DNA of 64,000 nt, taken from contig DDTO01000009.1 of assembly GCA_002344135.1 (NCBI GenBank), forward strand, positions 91,804 through 155,803. The letters are read 5' to 3'. Positions 57,941 through 64,000 of this stretch are shown here, piece after piece; the first letter of the stretch is position 1; every line of letters starts with the position of its first letter. Origin of the DNA: Chthonomonas sp. UBA2362. Lineage in GTDB: Bacteria; Armatimonadota; Fimbriimonadia; Fimbriimonadales; Fimbriimonadaceae. A program made the translations under genes and the position numbers. The notes under the pieces are model-generated. The model searched no databases and was not told the DNA's origin. It saw nothing but the letters and a program-made list of their open reading frames with translations.

Positions 57941-60022
57941 ATGACGCCCGATCGCCATCCGTTGGACCGAGATGTCCAGTTCGTGAAAGGGGTCGGCCCG
58001 CGCCTGGCCGAGTTGTTTGCCAAGCTCGGGGTCCAAACGGTACGCGACCTCTTCTACCACTTCCCGAGGAGGTACGAAGATCGGAGCCAGTTCCCCCCGA
58101 TCGGGTCGGTGCGGCCGGGTCAGTGGGTGACCGTTCGGGGACGCCTGCTCGAACTCGACTCCCGCCCCTCTCGGGGCGGAATGGCGATCACGAAAGCGAC
58201 CCTAACCGATGGAACCGGGATCGTTTCCCTCGTCTGGTTCAATCAGCCCTGGGTGCGGCGAGCACTGACCAAGGTCGAGGGCGAGATCCTCGCCTATGGA
58301 CAGGTCAAGGAGGCGAATTGGGGAATCGAAATCCACGCTCCCGAGTGGGAACTCGTCGAGGAAGGCGAAGACAGTGACCAGTTCGGTCGGATCATCCCGG
58401 TCTATCCCTTGGCGGAGGGACTTCAGCAGCGTTGGGTCCGCCGCGCCATCGAGACGGTGCTGGCGAACGATCTCGACCACTTCGTCGATCCGCTGACCCC
58501 GGCTATCCTCAAGCGCCAGATGCTCCGCCCCCTGCGTTGGAGCCTGCGCCAGATTCATCGGCCGGAGAGCGAGGAGTTCCGCCTGCAGGCACGCGAGCGG
58601 CTCGTGTTCGAAGAGTTTTTGTACCCACAGATCGCGATGCAGATGAAGCGCCTCGAGTCGCATCGCGAGACCGGCATTGCTTTCGGCATACCGGAGGCCC
58701 TCTGGGACGAGATCGCCGGGTTGTTTCCGTTCGAGCTCACCCGGGCTCAGCGGAGGGTGGTCGGAGAGGTTCTCGCCGATATGCGCCGCCCCCACCCGAT
58801 GAATCGCCTCATCCAGGGCGATGTCGGCTCGGGCAAGACTGCGGTCGCCGCCGCCGCAATCCTGGCTGCCGTCCGAAGCGGTTACCAGGCCGCCCTGATG
58901 GCGCCGACCGAGATCCTCGCCGAACAGCACTACATCAACTTGCATCGAGTCTTCGAGCCGATCGGCCTGCAAGTCGCCCTCGTGGTGGGCAAGCAAAACT
59001 CCCGCCAGAGAAAGGCTGCGCTCGGCGCGGTAGGTTCCGGACAGGCACCCATCGCGATCGGTACGCACGCCCTCATCCAGGAGGGTGTCGAGTTCCATCG
59101 GCTCGGACTGGCCATCGTCGACGAGCAGCACCGCTTCGGTGTGATGCAGCGGCTGGCGCTTCGGCAAAAGGGCGACCTGAACCCGGACGTACTCGTGATG
59201 ACCGCGACCCCAATCCCCCGGACCTTGACGCTTGCATTCTACGGCCATCTGGACGTCAGCGTGATCGACGAACTCCCCCCGGGACGTCAGGCTATCAAGA
59301 CCTACTGGAAGCTCCCCTACGAGCGAGCCAAGGTGTACGAGGGCGTCCGCAAAGTGATCGCGGAAGGGAAGCAGGCCTATTTCGTTTGCCCGATGATCTC
59401 GGAGAGCGAGAAAATGCAGACGCAGGCCGCGGAGGATCTCTACTACCGTCTAAGCACGGAGGTCTATCCTGACCTGCGTGTCGGCCTGCTCCATGGCCAG
59501 ATGAAGCCGGATGCAAAAGAGGATGTGATGCTCAAGTTTCGGGCAGGAGAACTCGACGTGCTCGTCAGCACGGTCGTTATCGAAGTCGGCGTCGATGTGC
59601 CGAATGCTATCGCGATGGTGATCGAGGATGCCAATCGGTTCGGCTTAGCCCAACTCCACCAGCTTCGCGGGCGGGTCGGCCGCGGGTCGGACCAAAGCTA
59701 CTGCGTGCTCGTCGCCGAAGCGAAGACCGAAGAGGCTCGCGCGAGGCTAGAGACCATGGTGGCAACGACGGACGGATTCAAGATCGCCGAACAGGACTTG
59801 CGACTGCGCGGCCCCGGCCAACTCATGGGAACGATGCAGCACGGCAACCTCGACCTCAAGATCGCCGATCTCGTCAAGGACGCCCGCATGATCGAGGTCG
59901 CACGCGATTGCTCCGAGTGGCTCCTACAGATCGACCTGCATCTGCAACTCCCCGAACACCAGGGCATTCTTTCCCAAGTGCAGGAGCATCCGGTGGACAA
60001 GACTCTGCTGACCGTCTCGTAG
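57941..60022 (+). CDS. recG: ATP-dependent DNA helicase RecG
   Basis: RecG remodels stalled forks and Holliday junctions. The 693 residues have the wedge OB domain (VRDLFYHFPRRYEDRS, GQWVTVRGRLLE) at 1-160. The helicase core follows, with Walker A GDVGSGKT near 293, box II DEQH near 394, MTATPIPRTL and the RecG-specific TRG region (LRLRGPGQLMGTMQHG) near the end. A TAAACT box ends 8 nt before the ATG, giving a probable leaderless message. The convergent gene ends 3 nt after the stop. Confidence 0.96.
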   Translation: MTPDRHPLDRDVQFVKGVGPRLAELFAKLGVQTVRDLFYHFPRRYEDRSQFPPIGSVRPGQWVTVRGRLLELDSRPSRGGMAITKATLTDGTGIVSLVWFNQPWVRRALTKVEGEILAYGQVKEANWGIEIHAPEWELVEEGEDSDQFGRIIPVYPLAEGLQQRWVRRAIETVLANDLDHFVDPLTPAILKRQMLRPLRWSLRQIHRPESEEFRLQARERLVFEEFLYPQIAMQMKRLESHRETGIAFGIPEALWDEIAGLFPFELTRAQRRVVGEVLADMRRPHPMNRLIQGDVGSGKTAVAAAAILAAVRSGYQAALMAPTEILAEQHYINLHRVFEPIGLQVALVVGKQNSRQRKAALGAVGSGQAPIAIGTHALIQEGVEFHRLGLAIVDEQHRFGVMQRLALRQKGDLNPDVLVMTATPIPRTLTLAFYGHLDVSVIDELPPGRQAIKTYWKLPYERAKVYEGVRKVIAEGKQAYFVCPMISESEKMQTQAAEDLYYRLSTEVYPDLRVGLLHGQMKPDAKEDVMLKFRAGELDVLVSTVVIEVGVDVPNAIAMVIEDANRFGLAQLHQLRGRVGRGSDQSYCVLVAEAKTEEARARLETMVATTDGFKIAEQDLRLRGPGQLMGTMQHGNLDLKIADLVKDARMIEVARDCSEWLLQIDLHLQLPEHQGILSQVQEHPVDKTLLTVS

Positions 60023-60025
60023 GGC

Positions 60026-61654
60026 CTACATTCGGAACAGGCTGAACCGCGCGGGCCGGATCGGGGCGTGGGCCGCCGCTTCGATGCCGAGGGCGAGGAC
60101 CCGGCGCGTATCGACTGGATCGATGATGCCGTCGTCCCAAAGGCGGGCGGTGGAGAAGTATGCGGAGCCTTCTTCGGCATACTTCGCGAGGTGCGGCGCG
60201 CGAAAGGCATCCTGTTCCTCTTGCGTCATCGACTCCCCCTTGGCCGCCAGTTGATCCATCTTGACGGTGAGAAGGACGTTGGCGGCCTGTTCGCCGCCCA
60301 TAACGCTGATCCGAGCGTTCGGCCACATCCAGAGTTGCCGCGGACTATAGGCCCGGCCACACATTCCGTAGTTGCCCGCGCCAAAGCTGCCCCCGACGAT
60401 TACGGTGAACTTCGGCACGTTAGCGGTCGAAACTGCGGTCACCAGCTTCGCCCCGTGCTTGGCGATACCCTCGTTCTCATAGCGGCGGCCGACCATGAAG
60501 CCGGTGATGTTCTGGATGAAGACCAGCGGGATACCACGCTGACAGCACAACTCGATGAAATGCGCTCCCTTTTGGGCCGATTCGCTGAACAGGATGCCGT
60601 CGTTGGCGAGCACTCCCGCCAGATTCCCGTAGAACCGGGCGAATCCGCAGATCAGCGTCGAGCCGAAGCGCGCCTTGAACTCCTGGAACCGGCTGCCATC
60701 CACGATGCGAGCCAGCACCTCGCGCATCGCCATCGGCACTTTGCCATCGGCGGGTACTAGAGAGTAGAGATCATCGACCGGATAGACGGGGTCCTCTGCT
60801 TCGACCTGCCCCGGCAAGGAGAGGTCTCGAGCGGGACCGAGGCTCTCGACTATGTTTCGAACGATCTGCAGGGCGTCGAGATCGTCCTCCGCCAGGTGGT
60901 CCGCGACGCCGCTGATCCGCGTATGAACGTCCCCTCCGCCGAGGTCCTCGGTCGACACTTCCTCACCCGTCGCCGCCTTCACCAGAGGCGGCCCCCCTAG
61001 GAAGATGGTGCCCTGACCCCGAACGATCACGGCTTCGTCGCTCATTGCCGGGACGTAGGCGCCGCCCGCGGTGCACGAGCCGAGTACCGCGGCGATCTGA
61101 GGAATCCCGAGCGAAGACATCGTCGCCTGGTTATAGAAAATGCGTCCGAAGTGGTCTCTGTCGGGAAAGACCTCGCTCTGCAAGGGAAGGAAAGCGCCGC
61201 CGGAGTCGACCAGATAGATGCAAGGGAGCCGGTTCTCGAGGGCGATCTCCTGGGCCCGGAGGTGCTTCTTGACGGTGATGGGAAAGTAAGTACCCCCCTT
61301 GACGGTGGCGTCGTTCGCAACCACGACGCACGGCCGACCGTGGACTCGCGCGATCCCGGTGACGATGCCGGCCGAGGGAGCGTCGCCACCGTACATATCG
61401 TTGGCTGCCAAGGTGCTGAATTCCATGAACGGCGCCCCCGGATCAGAGATCTGCTCGATCCGCTCGCGCGCAAGGAGCTTGCCCCGCTTCGTATGCCGCT
61501 GGACCGCCTCTTCGCCGCCACCCGCCATCGCTTGGGCCATTCGTGACCGATAATCCGCCATGACTTCGTCCATCAGGGCGCGATTGGCCCGATGCTCGTC
61601 GTCCTCGAGGTGCACTTGGGAGGCGATGGTCTCCATCGGCATGGGATGATACAC
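60026..61654 (-). CDS. Acyl-CoA carboxylase beta subunit (methylcrotonyl- or propionyl-CoA type)
   Basis: A 542-residue biotin-dependent carboxyltransferase. Strong marks: ARERIEQISDPGAPFMEFS, GGTYFPITVKKHLRAQEIA, and YLVDSGGAFLPLQ, then FPDRDHFGRIFYNQA and GSFGAGNYGMCGRAYSPRQLWMWP. The last two resemble the methylcrotonyl-CoA carboxylase beta subunit of leucine breakdown most closely. The biotin carboxylase/BCCP subunit is not adjacent. GTG at 61654 with GGGGAG 8 nt upstream is the likely start; ATG 61642 and 61636 are alternatives. Confidence 0.9.
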   Translation of the reverse strand: MYHPMPMETIASQVHLEDDEHRANRALMDEVMADYRSRMAQAMAGGGEEAVQRHTKRGKLLARERIEQISDPGAPFMEFSTLAANDMYGGDAPSAGIVTGIARVHGRPCVVVANDATVKGGTYFPITVKKHLRAQEIALENRLPCIYLVDSGGAFLPLQSEVFPDRDHFGRIFYNQATMSSLGIPQIAAVLGSCTAGGAYVPAMSDEAVIVRGQGTIFLGGPPLVKAATGEEVSTEDLGGGDVHTRISGVADHLAEDDLDALQIVRNIVESLGPARDLSLPGQVEAEDPVYPVDDLYSLVPADGKVPMAMREVLARIVDGSRFQEFKARFGSTLICGFARFYGNLAGVLANDGILFSESAQKGAHFIELCCQRGIPLVFIQNITGFMVGRRYENEGIAKHGAKLVTAVSTANVPKFTVIVGGSFGAGNYGMCGRAYSPRQLWMWPNARISVMGGEQAANVLLTVKMDQLAAKGESMTQEEQDAFRAPHLAKYAEEGSAYFSTARLWDDGIIDPVDTRRVLALGIEAAAHAPIRPARFSLFRM

Positions 61655-61698
61655 CCGGGGGGCTCCCCTGAACCCTGACGGTCGCGATCAGCGTCAGA

Positions 61699-62742
61699 AT
61701 GAAGGAGATGTCGGACCTCGATCCCCGTCAACAGTCGATTCTTCGCGCGGTCATCCTCGAGTACGTGCAGGCCGCAGAGCCTGTCGGCAGTGAGTTGATC
61801 GCGCAGAAGTACGAACTCGGGGTCCGCAGCGCAACCGTTCGCAACGAACTCGCCGAGATGGCCGACCGCGGGTACCTCGCCCAGCCCCATACGAGCGCCG
61901 GGCGAATCCCCAGTGACAAGGGTTATAGGTTCTTCGTCGATCACTTGATCGTCCGGCAGGAGCCGGAGGCGGGCACGCGGCATCGGGTCCGGGAAGTCGC
62001 CACCGATGGGAGTGCGCTGCAAGACTTGCTGCACGACACGACCCGGCTCCTGAGCCGCATGACGCATCTGCTCTCCGCGGCGACCACCGTCAAGGACGCC
62101 AACGTCGGGGTCCGCAATGCCGTGATCAGCGCTCTCGGACCCGAGCGGGCGCTCCTCGTGGTGGTCCTCGCGAATGGGCACGTCGAAAACCGGCTCATCG
62201 AGTGCCCGCCGGGACTGACGCTCGCTGAACTCGGTCGGGCCAATGAAGTGCTCAACGGCGCGATCGACGGCAAGACGATTCGCTCGCTGACGCGCTTCAA
62301 GTCGCCTGGAGACTCCACCAGCGCGGCGACCGATCGTCTTCTTTCGATCGCTGCCGTCACCTTGCGCGCAATGGGGCGAGACCTGACTCGCGGCACCCTC
62401 ATCACCGAGGGCGAGGAGTACATCTTCGCCCAGCCGGAGTTCCAACGGAACTCGGCGCAATTCCAAGATCTCGTTCGCTCGCTCGAAGACGAGGAGACCC
62501 TGCTCGGCGCGGTGTCCGGTGGATCGGAAGGCGCCCAGACGGTAACGATCGGCAAAGAGAATAAGGCGGAAACGATGTACCCGCTGACGGTGGTGCGCCA
62601 CAGCTTCTACGTGGGCCAGGACGAAGCCGGCTCCCTCGCCCTGATCGGCCCGACGCGAATGAACTACGACGCCTCGATCCCCCTCCTCAGCTACACCGCG
62701 CAGGCGATCAGCGAGACGCTGACCAAGCTGCTGAAGGGATAA
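61699..62742 (+). CDS. hrcA: Heat-inducible transcription repressor HrcA
   Basis: HrcA represses groE and dnaK operons through CIRCE elements. The 347 residues have the N-terminal winged helix (LRAVILEYVQAAEPVGSELIAQKY, SATVRNELAEMADRGYL, PHTSAGRIPSDKGYRFFVD), a GAF-like middle and the C-terminal GPTRMNYDASIPLL block. I saw no CIRCE element beside it, and grpE, dnaK and dnaJ do not follow, so it is an isolated copy. Starts at 61699 and 61708 are both possible. Confidence 0.94.
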   Translation: MKEMSDLDPRQQSILRAVILEYVQAAEPVGSELIAQKYELGVRSATVRNELAEMADRGYLAQPHTSAGRIPSDKGYRFFVDHLIVRQEPEAGTRHRVREVATDGSALQDLLHDTTRLLSRMTHLLSAATTVKDANVGVRNAVISALGPERALLVVVLANGHVENRLIECPPGLTLAELGRANEVLNGAIDGKTIRSLTRFKSPGDSTSAATDRLLSIAAVTLRAMGRDLTRGTLITEGEEYIFAQPEFQRNSAQFQDLVRSLEDEETLLGAVSGGSEGAQTVTIGKENKAETMYPLTVVRHSFYVGQDEAGSLALIGPTRMNYDASIPLLSYTAQAISETLTKLLKG

Positions 62743-62758
62743 CTGCTCCACTGATCGG

Positions 62759-62800
62759 TACCGGGGGGAATCCGGTATCCCTCTCGAATATGCGAGAGGG
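62759..62800. terminator. Tandem hairpins between convergent hrcA and the ANTAR gene
   Basis: Two adjacent inverted repeats: TACCGG/CCGGTA (7-nt loop) and CCCTCTCG/CGAGAGGG (6-nt loop). They lie 16 nt after hrcA in the only long convergent gap near this end. No T-tract follows, so they are either weak bidirectional terminators or RNA-protein sites. Confidence 0.4.
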
Positions 62801-62937
62801 ACCTTCGCCGCGAAGCGTGCGAAGAGGGAGAGTAATACTCGCGACACCGCGCTAGGTGCTCGAAGTGGCCGTTCTGAGTTATCGGAAGGTGCCTGAAGGG
62901 GAGCCCCGCCTGGCGGCTTCTTCCGCTCACTCCAGTT

Positions 62938-63513
62938 CTATCCTTCCTGCAGGCTCTGGGCGAGGATGATCGCTTCGGCCACTTCGCGCATGGATTTGCG
63001 CAGGTTCATCGACTGCTGCTGAATCCGTCGGTAGGCTTCCGCTTCGTTGACCTGCAGACCGTCCATCAGGATGCCTTTGGCCCGGTCGACCAGTTTTCGG
63101 GTTTCGAGCTTGTCCTGAAGGTCGGTGACTTCGCGATTGAGATCGCGGTTCTGCTCGAATCGGCTTCGCGCGACCTCGATCGCGGGTGCGAGGTCGCTCG
63201 GCTTGAACGGCTTGACCAGATAACCGAACACCCCCGCGGTCTTCGCTTTGGCGATCAGTTCGGGGTCGCTGTAGGCGGTAAGCAGGATCGCGGGCGCGAT
63301 GCCCTCTTCGGCAATTTGGGTGGCCGCGTCGATACCGTCGACCACGGGCATCTTCACGTCGAGGACGCAGATGTCCGGTCGAGAGTCCTTCGCCAGCTCG
63401 ATAGCCTCTTGGCCGTCGCCGGCCTCACCGACCACTTCATAGCCGAGGTTTTCGAGCATCTGCTTGAGGTCGAGCCGAATGATCGGATCGTCGTCGGCAA
63501 TCAAAACGCGCAT
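62938..63513 (-). CDS. ANTAR-domain response regulator (RNA-binding antiterminator)
   Basis: A 191-residue regulator of the PdtaR/AmiR type. Residues 1-118 are a receiver (VLIADDDPII, VLDVKMP phospho-Asp, LLTAYS, YLVKPF). A coiled coil links to the ANTAR domain at about 130-187 (KLVDRAKGILMDGLQVNEAEAYRRIQQQSM). ANTAR proteins bind dual hairpins in nascent RNA and prevent termination. No cognate kinase is in the window. A GAGGAAG site lies 5 nt before the ATG. A hairpin with a 6-nt loop lies in its probable leader (63548-63567). Confidence 0.93.
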   Translation of the reverse strand: MRVLIADDDPIIRLDLKQMLENLGYEVVGEAGDGQEAIELAKDSRPDICVLDVKMPVVDGIDAATQIAEEGIAPAILLTAYSDPELIAKAKTAGVFGYLVKPFKPSDLAPAIEVARSRFEQNRDLNREVTDLQDKLETRKLVDRAKGILMDGLQVNEAEAYRRIQQQSMNLRKSMREVAEAIILAQSLQEG

Positions 63514-63629
63514 GGTGCTTCCTCTGGGGGTCGACGTCGACGATTTACGGCGAGTACGCCCTCGCCGAGGTCCGAGTGTACCGGATGAGGGGAGAGGCCT
63601 TTGGAACTAAGCGCCGCCGACCGATGTTC

Positions 63630-63635
63630 TATACT
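63630..63635 (+). promoter_or_regulatory. -10 box of the tmRNA gene
   Basis: TATACT ends 10 nt before the predicted 5' end of the tmRNA, suitable for direct initiation with little 5' trimming. No convincing -35 is present at 17 nt. Confidence 0.55.
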
Positions 63636-63645
63636 ATTGAAGCAC

Positions 63646-64000
63646 GGGGGCGAAAGGGTTCGACAGAGCCGGCTCGACTCGACGTTGCGAGCCGAGGCGC
63701 CGTTGGCCTCGTAAAAAGCGGCAAAAAAAGTAGTTGCGAACAACACGTACGCATACGCAGCCTAAATAGCGCTGCCGTCCGTCCAGCCCGAGTCGGTAGG
63801 GCAGGTTCCGGGCGTCGCAAATCCGAATCGCTTGGTAAGCTTCTGTTCGTAGCGAGCTAGGCTAGACAAAATCGAACTGGTGCGCTCGACTGGCCCCGCC
63901 CCGTGGCAGGTCGACGCCGAGAACTAACTCGGGGAGACGCTCGTGGTAACTTCGGGGCCGACGGTTTTGGAAGCGAGTTCAATTCTCGCCGCCTCCACCA
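63646..64000 (+). ncRNA. ssrA: Transfer-messenger RNA
   Basis: The tmRNA rescues stalled ribosomes and adds a degradation tag. The 5' GGGGGCG pairs with CGCCTCC before the 3' ACCA, forming the acceptor stem. The 5' region reads CGAAAGGGTTCGAC as in other tmRNAs, and the block GTTGGCCTCGTAAAAAGC precedes the tag frame. The T arm is GCGAG-TTCAATT-CTCGC. The tag frame at 63736-63765 encodes ANNTYAYAA and a stop, with resume codon GCG. Length is 355 nt. The encoded CCA ends exactly at the last base of the window. Confidence 0.95.

Noticed and set aside
61660..61700. CIRCE element upstream of hrcA
   Set aside because: I looked for TTAGCACTC-N9-GAGTGCTAA near the gene and saw no such inverted repeat.
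62759..62800. Tandem hairpins as a classic ANTAR target
   Set aside because: One loop has seven bases, and the six-base loop lacks G at position 4. They fit ANTAR target rules poorly.

Overview
This is about 64 kb of gene-dense, GC-rich bacterial chromosome. It mixes housekeeping genes (tuf, rpsJ, pheS, recG, holA, the membrane half of the ATP synthase, tpiA, purD, purN, hrcA, sepF, tmRNA) with very large secreted proteins. Several features fit a diderm such as an Armatimonadota/Fimbriimonadia-type lineage: a PEP-CTERM sorting signal, lipoproteins, a prepilin, giant PQQ/NHL-like propeller proteins, a TPI with an extra loop, and many transcripts that look leaderless. That assignment is inference from gene content, not a database match. 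I saw no tRNA, rRNA operon, CRISPR array, insertion sequence or prophage.

Layout. 1-12.1 kb: three tightly linked plus-strand genes, two of them giant secreted proteins. 12.2-22.7 kb: an amidohydrolase with an altered metal motif, a response regulator, metY, a Gfo/Idh oxidoreductase, pheS, plsC, purN, a large orphan protein with a RelE-like C-terminus, comF and small membrane/TPR genes. The purN upstream region carries two CRP-type palindromes and a long leader hairpin. 22.7-31 kb: OsmC, tpiA, a PEP-CTERM protein with a near-consensus promoter, an APC permease-coaX-NIL-esterase operon, an ECF sigma/anti-sigma/pseudo-HtrA operon with its own ECF-type promoter, and tatA. 31.4-38 kb: a plus-strand run with holA, a glycosyltransferase, an orphan sugar-binding lipoprotein, rsmG, an M28 peptidase and etfA. 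38-46.8 kb: a secreted pair, the ROK kinase-yggS-sepF operon, a pilin, a 1053-residue lipoprotein and purD. 46.8-48.6 kb: tuf-rpsJ. 48.7-52 kb: a small-protein/nucleotidyltransferase pair followed by a class III cyclase-STAND ATPase-TPR protein. 52-57.9 kb: atpZ-I-B-E-F-H, running into a DUF1800 gene and a secreted protein, with no F1 catalytic genes. 57.9-64 kb: recG, an acyl-CoA carboxylase beta subunit, hrcA, an ANTAR response regulator and a complete ssrA whose CCA end is the last base of the window.

The genome is very compact. Genes within operons often overlap by ATGA, and five of the ten convergent junctions share exactly four bases (YTAR), so that both stop codons overlap. Many first genes have a -10-like hexamer 5-9 nt before the start codon and no Shine-Dalgarno sequence, which suggests leaderless mRNAs. 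The best candidates for something undescribed are the cyclase-STAND/nucleotidyltransferase cluster (48.7-52.0 kb) and the RelE-like coiled-coil protein beside the CRP-like promoter of purN (18.8-20.7 kb).
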